The notes: generated by a model from the sequence alone, not told the origin. Shown: positions 51,201 through 54,891, counted from the first letter of the stretch. The stretch: DNA of 64,000 nucleotides from Bedellia somnulentella (GCA_963576735.1 OY755170.1:12756567-12820566), one strand, 5' to 3'. A program made the numbers and translations.

Positions 51201-53001
51201 GGTCTCTAACCGCATCGCTCAAAAACCACTTAAAAAGCCCCAAGACAACCGTACACAGTCGCCTTTTACGACAACCGTAGATAGAAAGGGTAAGTGATAT
51301 TCTAAACCGGCGCTACACGACAATAAGATGAAGATAATAAATGTATTACACAATAACTTAATACATAATCACACAATCAGTGGAAATAAATGCGCAACTA
51401 TACATTTAAATTGGCGGATAGGTACTGGCTCAGCATTTTGTCTTATCCGCGTGTCTCGCACAAATCAAGAATGGTTTGTATAACATAATATACTCGTGCT
51501 GTTTGTATCTATGTACGACGGCGATTGTGACAAACCTCTTTCAGTATCTTCACATTCAGCAATTTATTTATACAATCATTTTATTGTCATTTTAATTCTA
51601 GTGCCGTTAACAAAAATAAATTTGACTGACTAAATAAAAAAGATTAATTCACTCGATTTAATTTGTCGCATTTCTTGTCTGTATATCACTCATTCGAAAT
51701 AATTGAGAAACTAACATTAAAAAAATTAGATAATTAAATGCTATTGTGTGTGCCATATATTCTTATAAAAATATTAAAGACGTTATTTTATCATGGAAGC
51801 TTTCGAACTATCAAAATATTAATGTTCGAGTGATACAGGTGGAGATGTTTTAATAAATAAATAAAGGGATTGTTCATTCCGAAGTAACACAAATTCTATT
51901 ATACAAATACAAATTATAATAATGTGACATTCATAGTGTAATGTTGATTCTATATCTTTTAAAAATCTTGATTTTAAGAAAGAATAAGTTCAGGGATTTA
52001 CATACGTATGAAAGTGTATTAAAAAGCATTGTAAATGAAAAACCTTAATTTTCCAACGCTTAATAGGCCCATTAAACCGAGTAACACGTGAAATGGTGCT
52101 TGTTAGTATCGTTGGGTCGTTTTGTTGCCATAAAATAATGAGATACAACAAAATCTGTAAAATATTGTTATGAATGTAAAATAACGGTACACCGACTGCA
52201 TATTATATTGATAGACCGAGGAAAATTATCACATTACTATGCATAAGTTGGAGATAAATCTAAGCTCGGTTATTCTACATCAAAGTGAAAAAATACTGGA
52301 AATATAAACAATACTATATTTCACAAAGTCTAACGGTTTATAGAACTGCTTGTCATTTGATATGTCTGTGTGACTGATAAGGGTATCAATTTCGAATAAA
52401 AGTAAGGGAATACAATCATAACTTCATGCGAGATGTAAATTGGTTAAATAAAATGTTTCTTTGGAAACAATACGTGTTATTATATTTATTTATATTTTAT
52501 ATTCCAAAAAATTGTTAATTATGCGCAGAAAACTTAAAAATCACTTATTGTTTATATAGTGTTGGCCGTGCGCTGGGCGTTGATGTCTTTTGTACTAAAA
52601 CGGCACTGTTCGCCATTTCTCTCAGTATATTTATTTTAAAAAACGGTTCTTTTGCTAAAATTGCCGTCAAATATGTTATACTTATGTAAAGTAAAATATA
52701 ATTTTTTTAAGTTGATTTATTTATAATTTCACAAATAGAAAAAGTTTGATAAAGTTTTCATTTTAGAAAGTTAGCAAGATCGGAAAAATATAAGTTAAAA
52801 CAATATGCGTTGGGCAGAAAGTGGTAAATAAATTAAACGTATAAGAGTAATTTATTGTTACCTATAAATTAATAGAACTAGTTATGTTAGTGTATTGATA
52901 TTAAAATTGTGTTCTGCAAAGTATCTTCGGGGGTGAAAGTGTGGGGTGGGTACCTGGTCTCCCGCGAGGTCCTCTTCTCTGTACGCGCAGCAGGTGTCCA
53001 T
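4712..53001 (-). CDS. dar1: Krueppel-like zinc-finger transcription factor, KLF5/dar1 type (7 coding exons)
   Basis: Join on the minus strand: 53001-52954, 51055-50981, 6255-5827, 5633-5520, 5428-5269, 5180-5121, 4902-4712; 358 residues. Three C-terminal C2H2 fingers (about residues 272-352): finger 1 C-x4-C-x12-H-x3-H with KSSHLKAH, finger 2 C-x4-C with RSDELTRH, finger 3 C-x2-C with RSDHLALH. Linkers are TGEKPY and TGAKPF. The contact residues KHA/RER/RHL are those KLF/Sp proteins use on GC and CACCC boxes. The block [14 protein letters not shown] just before finger 1 is the KLF5/dar1 hallmark and separates it from KLF6/7 (luna). The N-terminal part has an acidic segment around [13 protein letters not shown] (81-93), SUMO-type VKLE (108-111) and IKTE (131-134), WW-binding PPTY (152-155) and PPPY (192-195), SPLTPPGS (167-174) and proline/histidine-rich exons. 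Expected to be a nuclear DNA-binding regulator; fly dar1 controls dendritic microtubule organisation in neurons. The dar1 assignment rests on remembered family features. Confidence 0.88.
5121..5180 (-). CDS. dar1: dar1 coding exon 6 (helix of finger 1)
   Basis: A 60-base exon with acceptor TTAACAG ending at 5181 and donor GTAAGA starting at 5120. It encodes [20 protein letters not shown], with single-base split codons at both ends (phase 1 to phase 1). The split in finger 1 and in the finger 1-2 linker is typical of KLF genes. Confidence 0.93.
5269..5428 (-). CDS. dar1: dar1 coding exon 5 (KLF5-type pre-finger block, start of finger 1)
   Basis: Acceptor TTTATTTCAG ends at 5429; donor GTATGT starts at 5268. 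It begins QMVQSQL, has a run of six prolines, then [14 protein letters not shown] and the first Cys of finger 1. It ends after one base of the Gly codon. Confidence 0.92.
5520..5633 (-). CDS. dar1: dar1 coding exon 4 (Pro/His-rich, PPPY motif)
   Basis: 38 codons, phase 0 to phase 0. Acceptor TTGCAG ends at 5634; donor GTATTT starts at 5519. It encodes GAGRRT, then [12 protein letters not shown], then a Gln/His-rich end SHHHSQ. The GC-rich proline codons produce spurious long frames on the opposite strand. Skipping this exon would keep the reading frame. Confidence 0.9.
5827..6255 (-). CDS. dar1: dar1 coding exon 3 (acidic region, SUMO and PPxY motifs)
   Basis: 143 codons, phase 0 at both ends. 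Acceptor TTTGTTTGGCAG ends at 6256; donor GTAATA starts at 5826. It begins [13 protein letters not shown] and ends SPGNTIQ. The third codon positions are strongly G/C, unlike the AT-rich introns around it. The acceptor closes the giant intron that starts at 50980. Confidence 0.92.
6361..6591 (+). repeat. Rep-B copy just inside dar1 intron 2
   Basis: Starts TAGTGTCAGCTTAGAATAGC and ends AGCCATGAGTATATGTATGT. It contains GGGGCTTTTAAGGGATAT and AAAAGTGGCTGAGGAATTTC. It lies only about 105 bp from the acceptor of exon 3 (on the intron side), in opposite orientation to dar1. Confidence 0.9.
7457..8316 (-). mobile_element. Helitron-H copy H1 (non-autonomous, about 860 bp)
   Basis: Read on the minus strand it starts TCTATACTTATAATAAATCT and ends GCTGGGCCGATCCGCTAG. 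The flanks are A on the 5' side and T on the 3' side, the Helitron target rule. Inside are the GACAGACAGACAG microsatellite and AACTACTCGACGGATTTTAA shared with the other long copies. No Rep/helicase coding sequence, so mobilisation needed another element. Confidence 0.88.
8374..9370 (-). mobile_element. Helitron-H copy H2 (about 1.0 kb)
   Basis: Same termini as H1 (TCTATACTTATAATAAATCT ... GATCCACTAG on the minus strand), again between A and T. It lies 57 bp from H1 in the same orientation. It carries an expanded GACA/GTCT microsatellite at about 9198-9248 and abuts the TIR element starting at 9370. Confidence 0.88.
9198..9248. repeat. (GACA)n microsatellite
   Basis: About twelve uninterrupted GACA units inside Helitron H2. 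The same position holds shorter arrays in H1, H3 and H4, so this is a family-internal microsatellite that has expanded here. Confidence 0.95.
9401..9504. repeat. Three serial palindromes with TTTTGCAAAA core
   Basis: AGGTTTTTTGCAAAAAACCT (9401-9420), GGATTTTGCAAAAATCC (about 9423-9439) and ACTAGGTTTTTTTGCAAAAA followed by AACTAGT (about 9478-9504). Each is a different-flank palindrome on the same TTTTGCAAAA centre. They sit at the left end of the TIR element. Confidence 0.85.
9643..9835. mobile_element. Nested 193-bp MITE, Harbinger-like
   Basis: The terminal inverted repeats read AGGGGGATTTACATTACG on both ends, flanked by a TTA direct duplication (9640-9642 and 9836-9838). Three-base TTA/TAA duplications with G-rich termini are characteristic of PIF/Harbinger MITEs. 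It is inserted inside the larger TIR element and is therefore younger. Confidence 0.8.
10025..10098 (-). repeat. tRNA-like segment (SINE head remnant)
   Basis: The minus strand reads GGACGAGTGGATAGGTGACT and later GGTTGCGGGTTTGATCCCCG, giving polymerase III A-box- and B-box-like blocks. Acceptor-arm pairing is poor and the segment is embedded in a transposon, so a SINE head or tRNA fossil is more likely than a functional tRNA gene. Confidence 0.5.
12385..12505. promoter_or_regulatory. GC-rich island in intron 2
   Basis: An isolated GC-rich patch with GCAAGCCGCGCGGACTAGCG and TGACCTTTGCGTTACGCAAC. The inverted TTGCGTTACGCAA is a C/EBP-like palindrome. No repeat family membership was noticed. 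Could be a regulatory element; function unproven. Confidence 0.25.
13096..13247. mobile_element. SINE-T copy forming a near-perfect 100-bp palindrome
   Basis: Flanked by a 13-bp target-site duplication AAGGCTTTAACTA (13083-13095 and 13248-13260). It starts with the family block CTCATGTGGGGATTATTACT, then two arms of about 50 bp (13144-13193 and 13200-13246) mirror each other. The centre is GGGGTTCGAACCCC, the tRNA T-arm/B-box sequence. The arms differ only by a two-base indel. It appears to be a retroposed copy whose second half is the reverse of the first. Confidence 0.85.
13320..13450 (+). repeat. Rep-C copy
   Basis: Contains GGATCGTACAGAGTGGCGAT, CAGTCTCTGCCTTCC and GGGAACTAATGGCGTGAGTA followed by TATGTTATTATG. 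The 3' end is shared with Rep-B. Other copies are near 49380-49485, 58020-58130 (reverse) and 63055-63165 (reverse). Confidence 0.65.
13782..14164 (-). mobile_element. SINE-S copy S1, full length, subfamily 2
   Basis: On the minus strand it starts with a tRNA-like head, runs through the body and ends in AACGTTTATGTTATGTTAT. Flanked by AAATACATTCA at 13771-13781 and 14165-14175. The middle carries the subfamily-2 signature around AACTAGATGGCGCTTGCCAT, shared with S6 and absent from S4 and S8. The A-box region is decayed. Confidence 0.88.
14261..14601 (-). mobile_element. SINE-S copy S2, full length, diverged
   Basis: Flanked by ATTAAGGAAC at 14251-14260 and 14602-14611. The head on the minus strand contains ATAGCTCAGTGGGTAGAACA. 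The body is more mutated than in S1 or S4, so it is likely older. It lies 97 bp from S1 in the same orientation. Confidence 0.85.
15041..15424 (+). mobile_element. SINE-S copy S3, full length
   Basis: Flanked by CATAGGAAAAA at 15030-15040 and 15425-15435. The head reads GATAGGTCAGTGGGTAGAGC and GTTCTAATCCTGGGTCGGGC. A local duplication, AATACAAATTGTAT, is inserted after the head. The long minus-strand frame over it is not a gene. Confidence 0.88.
15512..15720 (+). repeat. Rep-B copy
   Basis: Starts GTGTAGTGCCGGCTTAGAAT and ends AGCCGTGAGTATATGTATGT. Lies about 90 bp after S3, in the same orientation. Confidence 0.9.
16490..16515. promoter_or_regulatory. CRE/ATF-type palindrome TGACGTCA
   Basis: A perfect TGACGTCA at 16503-16510 follows an inverted CCAAT context (ATTAGCCAATCAG at about 16478-16490). 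The combination resembles a promoter or enhancer element inside intron 2. A second TGACGTCA is at 61156-61163. Motif-level evidence only. Confidence 0.25.
16700..16900 (+). repeat. Highly diverged Rep-B fragment
   Basis: Keeps CCCGGTGGGTATCGTACGAG, ACCTAAGGGT and TTTTAAGTGATTGCCGGG in family order, but little else. The minus-strand frame over it is antisense repeat. Confidence 0.4.
17187..17345 (+). mobile_element. LINE 3'-end fragment
   Basis: Contains GTGCTTCGGAGGGCACGTTA followed by AGCCGTC, then GGCCAGCATGGTGGACTATG and TGGGGACATATATGGGCTGT. Such blocks recur at the 3' ends of lepidopteran non-LTR retrotransposons and their dependent SINEs. Truncated on the 5' side. Confidence 0.55.
17638..17712. 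promoter_or_regulatory. GC-box cluster in intron 2
   Basis: A tight cluster of KLF/Sp-type GC boxes, with GGGCGGGCCGGGGCGGGC and GGTGGGCGG, in very AT-rich surroundings. It could be a target of KLF or Sp proteins, including dar1 itself. Not part of any repeat family seen in this window. Confidence 0.35.
18010..18388 (-). mobile_element. SINE-S copy S4, full length, subfamily 1
   Basis: Flanked by ATTGCATAA at 18001-18009 and 18389-18397. The head on the minus strand contains GATAGCCCAGTGGGTAGAAC. The body carries the subfamily-1 segment with CACGTGACTTTGTCACCTGG. The tail is a CATAAAGCATAAAG repeat on the plus strand. Confidence 0.9.
19380..19445 (+). repeat. tRNA-like B-box fragment
   Basis: GGTCATGGGTTCAAATCCTG forms a T-arm-like hairpin with a B-box match. 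There is no complete cloverleaf and the A-box is poor. Probably a decayed SINE head. Confidence 0.3.
19590..19765 (-). repeat. Rep-B copy
   Basis: Reverse orientation: ACATACATATTCTTACGGCT, GGTAGCCAGAGCTGAGGAAT, GGTTGTTGGTGCTAGGTCTC, then TTAAAAAGCCCCA. The 5' part is missing. Confidence 0.8.
21545..21655. promoter_or_regulatory. GC-rich island in intron 2
   Basis: CTGGCTGGGGTGTAGGGAGC and CCGGGGTGCACTCGCCCCCC lie in a short GC-rich patch bounded by AT-rich DNA. It contains GGGGTGT/CACCC-type KLF sites. No coding or repeat signature. Confidence 0.25.
21772..21962 (+). repeat. Rep-B copy, diverged
   Basis: The landmarks GTGTAGTCTTAGAATGACTT, TTTTGGGGACTTTCATGTGA and GGTGTTTATAGACATGAT are in family order. 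The antisense open frame over it is not a gene. Confidence 0.7.
22095..22180 (-). repeat. Rep-B 5' fragment
   Basis: TTAGTCGCCTCTGACAGCCA with CACGGGATA and TATTTTAAGCTGACC correspond to the antisense of the family 5' end. The remainder is absent. Confidence 0.5.
22545..22645. promoter_or_regulatory. GC-rich island in intron 2
   Basis: GGACGGTCGCGTGCGCACCA followed by CGCGCTATCG, then GACCCGGCGTGTGCCGCATC. Non-repetitive within the window and compositionally unlike its surroundings. Could be a conserved element. Confidence 0.25.
22955..23120. promoter_or_regulatory. Candidate enhancer: homeodomain sites plus GC-rich core
   Basis: Contains ATGACAATTAGCAAGCAAAG, GCCGCTAATTAGCTAATGGC (overlapping TAATTA homeodomain cores at about 23036-23055), GCGCCCCCTCCCGCG and CACGCGCGCCGCGTCACTTC. 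A mix of TAATTA and GC boxes in a non-repeat, GC-rich 160-bp block inside a developmental regulator intron is typical of cis-regulatory modules. Confidence 0.35.
23755..23882. promoter_or_regulatory. Promoter-like GC island with CCAAT and GC boxes
   Basis: GCGGGCGCCCGCCCAGCGCC, GATTGGTTGGAG (an inverted CCAAT box at 23819-23824), GGGCGGGCGG and GCAGGCGGGCGC occur within about 100 bp. On the minus strand this would face dar1 exons 3-7, so it could act as an internal dar1 promoter. No first-exon donor could be assigned. Confidence 0.35.
27246..27402 (-). repeat. Rep-B copy with internal deletion
   Basis: ACATACATAAACACTCATGG, GGGCTAGCTAGAGCTTCGG, then a jump to CCGCCTTTGACGGACACCCA and ATTCTAAGCGGACACTACAC. 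About 90 bp of the family middle is missing. Confidence 0.75.
28767..28942 (+). mobile_element. Short Lep1-type Helitron H5 (176 bp)
   Basis: Begins TCTATATATATAAAAGAAAG, contains AACTCACGAACGACTGAACC, and ends CGAAGCCGGGGCGGGCCACT followed by AG. It lies between A and T. These are the hallmark ends of Lep1 non-autonomous Helitrons of moths and butterflies. Confidence 0.9.
29250..29525 (-). other. Unrecognised 91-codon open frame
   Basis: A minus-strand frame from ATG at 29525 to 29250. The translation contains [19 protein letters not shown] and [20 protein letters not shown], with hydrophobic stretches but no family motif that I know. The patch 29300-29510 is less AT-rich than its flanks. 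No clear splice signals frame it. It may be a transposon or gene remnant in dar1 intron 2, or chance. Confidence 0.15.
29850..29990 (-). mobile_element. Helitron-H 3'-end fragment
   Basis: GGACCGATCCACCTTCGCAC followed by AGGTAGTATATATTT, then AAATATCTAAGTTTTC and TAACTGCTCGCCCC, align in order with the 3' ends of H1 and H2 in reverse. Old and truncated. Confidence 0.55.
31051..31277 (-). mobile_element. Short Helitron H6 (227 bp)
   Basis: On the minus strand it starts TCTATATATAGAAAATAAAG, contains ATCTTAGGAACGGCTGGACT and ends ACCGGGTAGAGCACTAG. The flanks are A and T. Confidence 0.75.
31525..31670. promoter_or_regulatory. GC-balanced non-repeat block in intron 2
   Basis: GCAAGCCGCAGGGCGGATTG, AATAAGATAAGG (GATA-type site), GCCAGTTGACCCTGCACAGG and GCGGGCCGTATTGC. 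A compact stretch, distinct in composition, without a repeat match in this window. Possible regulatory element. Confidence 0.25.
32834..33107 (+). repeat. Rep-B reference-quality copy
   Basis: Reads GCTGTGTAGTGTCGGCTTAG, CCGGTGGGTGTACGTAAGAG, GGTTGGAGACCCATCACCAA, AAAGTGGCTGAGGAATTTCT, then GCCGTGAGTATATGTATGTA and a TATG tail. It has a small insertion, GCGGTAGCGGTAGAAG, in the CTGGCTACC block. No A-box/B-box pair is evident, so a tRNA origin is not shown. Confidence 0.92.
35615..35755. promoter_or_regulatory. GC island with NRF1-type site
   Basis: GTACCGCGCGCGACCACGGC, GAAAGCTGCGGCGGAAAAAA, CCGCCCGCGCCCGCGCCCGG and a perfect TGCGCATGCGC (35728-35738), the palindromic NRF1/ewg consensus. CpG is dense compared with the whole intron. 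The open frames on both strands here are composition artefacts. Candidate alternative promoter or enhancer. Confidence 0.4.
36201..36467 (-). other. Unrecognised 88-codon open frame
   Basis: Minus-strand frame, open upstream of the ATG at 36467 with the codons for TEFLE. Translation pieces include [20 protein letters not shown] and [20 protein letters not shown]. The composition is protein-like, but no family is recognised. On the plus strand a GTAAGT donor-like site follows at 36499. Could be a decayed transposon ORF in dar1 intron 2. Confidence 0.2.
36770..36895. promoter_or_regulatory. GC island with KLF/Sp boxes
   Basis: CCTGTCGCGGGCCGCTCGCC, GAGCGCGGGTCAGGCCGCCC and CGCCCCGCCACCGCCCCCCG. 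Several CCGCCCC/CCACC cores are KLF/Sp-type sites. A GACAGGTTAATG string on the minus strand could serve as a weak donor, so an alternative first exon cannot be excluded. Confidence 0.35.
37404..37465. repeat. Imperfect 25-bp-arm inverted repeat
   Basis: ACTTTCGGATATTTAATCGC plus GTGTT is mirrored by AACACGCGATTAATAATCCG plus AAAGT, around a loop of about ten bases. It lies about 55 bp upstream of a SINE-T copy and may belong to its 5' region or be a small MITE. Confidence 0.75.
37520..37685 (+). mobile_element. SINE-T copy with foldback arms
   Basis: TTCATGAAAACCTTATGTGG, then AATAATAAAAAAAGGGAAGA, a tRNA-like centre GGGGGCGTATACCCGGAGGT and GGTTCGAATCCCGCTGGTGT, then TTTTTCTTTCCTTTATTTAT. 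The A-rich left arm pairs with the T-rich right arm, as in the palindromic copy at 13096-13247. Confidence 0.75.
37693..38693 (+). mobile_element. Helitron-H copy H3 (about 1.0 kb) with internal duplication
   Basis: Starts TCTATACTTATAATAAATCT and ends GCTGGGCCATCCGCTAG, between A and T. Segment 38112-38293 is repeated directly at 38294-38467. The open frame at 37795-38031 is an incidental reading of this non-coding repeat; related copies have no equivalent conserved frame. Confidence 0.9.
38112..38467 (+). repeat. 182-bp tandem duplication inside Helitron H3
   Basis: Both units begin TGTATCTTTTATGGTTGACT and run through ACGTGTAACTCCTGA and TTTGTTTACTCTTACGT, with only a few differences. The other long Helitron copies carry the unit once. 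Confidence 0.92.
39786..40091 (-). other. Protein-like open frame of unknown family, possibly a membrane protein exon
   Basis: The minus-strand frame opens after TAA at about 40097 and has ATG at 40085. The 99-residue reading includes [20 protein letters not shown], then [20 protein letters not shown], then a hydrophobic segment [16 protein letters not shown]. An acidic/basic loop between two hydrophobic stretches would fit a multi-pass membrane protein or receptor fragment, but I cannot assign a family. A second frame at 40111-40338 on the same strand is out of register. No sure splice sites. May be a nested gene, a pseudogene or chance. Confidence 0.2.
40785..40920. promoter_or_regulatory. 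GC island in intron 2
   Basis: GGTGCCGGCGGCGCGGGCTT, CTGCGGCGTCCGTCACCGGA and CATTCCACCGGGCGGCGGCT followed by GCGTGCGAAC. Strong local GC peak with GCGG repeats. It resembles the probable 5' UTR/promoter of dar1 in composition, so an alternative first exon on the minus strand is possible. The minus-strand frame over it (40684-40896) is not supported by splice signals. Confidence 0.35.
42148..42350 (+). repeat. Rep-B copy, diverged
   Basis: GCTGTGTAGTGGCAACTTAG, ACCCCATTTCTTCAAGTGAG, TTGGAGACCCATAAACTCAA and TATTTATAGCCAGGAATAGG in family order, with the central block shortened. Confidence 0.75.
42740..42965 (-). repeat. Rep-B copy
   Basis: ACATACATACATATACTCAC with GGCCATAAATCCC, TAGAGCTTCGGAGCTAGAAA, GTTGATGGGTCTCCAACCGC and CTCTTACGACACCCGTGGAT. 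Confidence 0.88.
43083..43330 (+). repeat. Dispersed lepidopteran-type repeat (unclassified)
   Basis: TTTTTAACCGACTTCAAAAA at the start, TTCTCAATTCGACCGTATAT, ATTACTGCGCCATTTATGAA followed by CCGATTTCG. I recall this arrangement as a common moth repeat. Its opening block ACCGACTTCAAA recurs in the termini of the MITE at 43982-44259. Confidence 0.5.
43575..43765 (+). mobile_element. SINE-S copy S5, 5'-truncated
   Basis: Begins within the body at AATCATGTGACAGTGTATTT and continues through CACGTGATGTTCAGAAGTAT to CCCCTTCGGGGATATTTGGC. The tRNA-like head is missing. Confidence 0.82.
43982..44259. mobile_element. MITE with about 62-bp terminal inverted repeats
   Basis: The left arm AAAATATTTTTTAACAAAAA, GAAAACCGACTTCAAA, CAGCCGAAAATAAACAA (43982-44044) is mirrored at 44198-44259 with about four differences. 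The spacer of about 155 bp has no ORF. Duplication boundaries are obscured by A/T-rich flanks. Confidence 0.82.
45425..45515. promoter_or_regulatory. GC-rich pyrimidine-purine patch in intron 2
   Basis: CCCCGCTCTCCGCCCCCGCC and CGCGCCATGGCGGTGTGCTC, then CTCCCCGACACCCCGAC. It contains CCGCCCC and ACACCC KLF-type cores. The short proline-rich frames over it are composition artefacts. Confidence 0.3.
47930..48185 (-). other. Unassigned 80-codon open frame
   Basis: Minus-strand frame at 48183-47941. It includes [20 protein letters not shown] and [20 protein letters not shown]. The DNA has a moderate GC bump and a repeat-like look, but no second copy was seen in this window. Probably a transposon fragment; unproven. 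Confidence 0.15.
49360..49485 (+). repeat. Rep-C copy, diverged
   Basis: GATTTGTACGGATCATCCAA, TCTATAGTCTCTGCCTTACC and GGGCGTGCGTATAAGTAAG follow the Rep-C order. Confidence 0.55.
49973..50237 (-). repeat. Rep-B copy, full
   Basis: CATACATACATACATATACT with CATGGCTATAAATCCC, GAGCCAGAGCTTTGGAATGA, GACGGGTCTCCAACCACAGC, then GTGTTATTCTAAGCCGACAC followed by TACACGGC. Confidence 0.9.
50981..51055 (-). CDS. dar1: dar1 coding exon 2
   Basis: 25 codons, phase 0 at both ends. Acceptor TGTTTGTTGCAG ends at 51056; donor GTAACT starts at 50980. It encodes [20 protein letters not shown] followed by WLQMQ and is very GC-rich inside AT-rich intron. It is followed by the 44.7-kb intron 2. Confidence 0.85.
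51097..51320 (-). repeat. Rep-B copy next to the exon 2 acceptor
   Basis: ACATACATATACTCACGGCC, GGATGGGTCTCTAACCGCAT, then ACCACTTAAAAAGCCCCAAG and ATATTCTAAACCGGCGCTAC. In the same sense as dar1, its 3' end lies about 40 bp upstream of the exon 2 splice acceptor, where a branch point would be expected. Confidence 0.88.
51321..52953 (-). other. dar1: Rest of dar1 intron 1
   Basis: Intron 1 runs from the donor GTACCC at 52953 to the acceptor AG at 51057-51056, about 1.9 kb. Apart from the Rep-B copy it is AT-rich sequence in which I see no feature. Confidence 0.8.
52954..53001 (-). CDS. dar1: dar1 coding exon 1 with start codon
   Basis: The ATG at 53001-52999 begins [16 protein letters not shown], followed by donor GTACCC at 52953. 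The start context GGGGATGG has G at -3 and +4. The same frame has a TGA stop at 53103-53101 and no ATG between, so this is the first possible start. It joins exon 2 in phase 0. Confidence 0.82.
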
Positions 53002-53185
53002 CCCCGGCCGCGCCGGTCGCTCCGCTGGTCGCGCGGGCTCACTGGCGGGAGCGCGGCATGACGCGTGCGCGGCGCTGCTGCGCGAGCTTGACTGCGCGTA
53101 TCACCGCCGCGCCGCCGCCGCCGCCCGCCGCCGCCCGCCGCCCGCCTCCGTCGCAACCGGTCAGCCTACTCCGAGAATGAAAGTG
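53002..53185 (-). promoter_or_regulatory. dar1: Probable dar1 5' UTR / CpG-rich promoter-proximal region
   Basis: Very GC-rich, with GCC-type trinucleotide runs around 53105-53150 and many CpG. The transcription start is not determined; ATTCTCGGAGTAG (about 53168-53180 on the minus strand) could also be an acceptor for a non-coding upstream exon. The overlapping open frames on both strands are composition effects. Confidence 0.5.
53039..53059 (-). promoter_or_regulatory. Short upstream ORF in the dar1 leader
   Basis: ATG at 53059-53057 followed by five codons and TGA at 53041-53039 (peptide MPRSRQ). It ends 37 bases before the dar1 start codon. If included in the transcript it could dampen or condition initiation at dar1. 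It has G at -3 (GTCATGC), a moderately good context. Confidence 0.45.
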
Positions 53186-53688
53186 TACATGCTTGTACTG
53201 ATAAATGATAACGAAATCAGTTTTGCTGTGGATGCTATGAAATTGCTCGATATCATTTACCGAATGCAATTTTAGCGTGCATTAGAACGGCAAAACAAGT
53301 TATACTTACATAATATTCGTACGGCCACTTCCATTTAACAGCGATATTTGACTCAACTCTGCGGGCCTATTATTTTTGTGCCTTTATCACCGCTATAATA
53401 ACCCTTTCGGCGCATAATCAAATTACTTTCGAATACATTATTAAACACCTATCAACAGTGTTTCTAGGCTCATAAAAACTATGTATCATATTTTTTTTTA
53501 ATTTATAAGTGTGTTTAAAAGTAAATAGCATGATCCTTCAATAATGTGTATCAATATTTTTTATTTAACACTTAATTTTTTTTAAATATATATTTTAACA
53601 TAATCATTTTGATAACATGATAGCTTTCTTAAGACGTTTTATTTTTTTCTAACTATCAACTTAATTCATACATCTTTTAGGTTGGTTA
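53186..53688. other. Upstream flank of dar1
   Basis: AT-rich DNA between the GC-rich leader and the first transposon. It contains T-runs and no coding exon. No unambiguous TATA-Inr arrangement could be placed. Confidence 0.5.
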
Positions 53689-54397
53689 TCTATACTTATA
53701 ATAAATCTGGGGCCCAATTCTACACGACCATCTTTTCTGTATGTCGGTCTTAGGTGTATCAAAACTGTGGTTTTGGCATTCTCGAAGCAAAATTGACAAA
53801 TGTCATTTGTGTCACTGTCACAATAGTGAGACAGCTAAGATCTTATTTGCTATTCTACAAGGCCATTTTACGTCACTTTTTGACACATTGACGTATTTGG
53901 TATTCTGCAAATTAACGATTTTTTCAGCGTTATGATGATTGAACGAATGATTCACCAAATCGGAATTCTAAGCGTTTTTAAGAGTTCTTTTGACAGCTGT
54001 CTGAAGCTACAATCCACCATAATGCTACAGTTTTTCTCCTAAAAAACAACAGTAGCTTTTTGTGTATTGTTTCATACAATCGAAAAAAAATTTTTTTTGT
54101 GGAAAATGATTATGAATATTTATTTGAATGTATTTACACATATTTTATTGGATTTTATTTACATTTTACTGAAAATTTAAAGATATCAATTAAATATGCG
54201 TTTTTTATAACAATATTTTTTCTGATAAAAATATCTTATTCAAAGTTCGAAAATATTTCAAATGTATCGAAGTTGATTTCGTTTTAATGTGGCTCAATGA
54301 AAATCGATATGATAAATGCAGTTACACTTATTCAAGAAAACGTTAACTCATTATGAGGTCCCAGTCAAAGTAGATATAAGATAAATATGTTTTTAAA

Positions 54398-54657
54398 TTA
54401 TCATGGTTGTTAACGGTGAGGGAAAACATCGTGAGGAAACCCACATGGCTGAGTTGTACTTAGTCATGTGACAGTGTATTCGTACAAAACGGCGATAGGC
54501 CTGCCCCCTATCACGTGAGTACACTGTCTAAGCAAAACGTGGGTACCTTCTCTGGAAACTAGATGGCGCTTGCCATGTGAGTTCAGAAGTATTGGTACCT
54601 CTGCCAACCCCTTCGGGGATAAACGGCGTGAACGTTTATGTTATGTTTACGTTTACG
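54398..54657 (+). mobile_element. SINE-S copy S6, 5'-truncated, subfamily 2
   Basis: Starts ATCATGGTTGTTAACGGTGA, carries the AACTAGATGGCGCTTGCCAT signature shared with S1, and ends GGCGTGAACGTTTATGTTAT. The tRNA-like head is missing. It lies inside the 5.24-kb insertion. Confidence 0.88.
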
Positions 54658-54667
54658 TTTTTATAGT

Positions 54668-54882
54668 AAAACAGCAGAATAACACTACCCCATTCCTACC
54701 AGTACCAGTGTATGGTACACCCTTAGTGATTTCGCGTGGGCTTTCTAGTGATTTTTGGTCGATATAGTTAGAGAGCCCGGCACCAACAATTATTTATTAA
54801 TACCATCTTTTCACCACTCAACTTCCAAAAGTGACTCAGGAATTTCTCATTCCAAAGCCTTTAAGGCATTTACAGTAGTACA
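54668..54882 (+). repeat. Rep-B copy
   Basis: GCAGAATAACACTACCCCAT, TTCGCGTGGGCTTTCTAGTG, TTCACCACTCAACTTCCAAA and AGTGACTCAGGAATTTCTCA. The 3' tail is degraded. Immediately follows S6. Confidence 0.75.
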
Positions 54883-54891
54883 GACCTAAGC

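Noticed and set aside
52887..53275. Four overlapping Arg/Pro/Ala-rich frames on both strands
   Set aside because: Composition artefacts of the GC-rich dar1 leader. Only the frame beginning MDTCC continues through matching splice sites.
54060..54287. 75-codon frame inside the 5.24-kb TIR element as a possible transposase
   Set aside because: Very AT-rich (Phe, Ile, Tyr, Lys), with no catalytic motif. Likely random.
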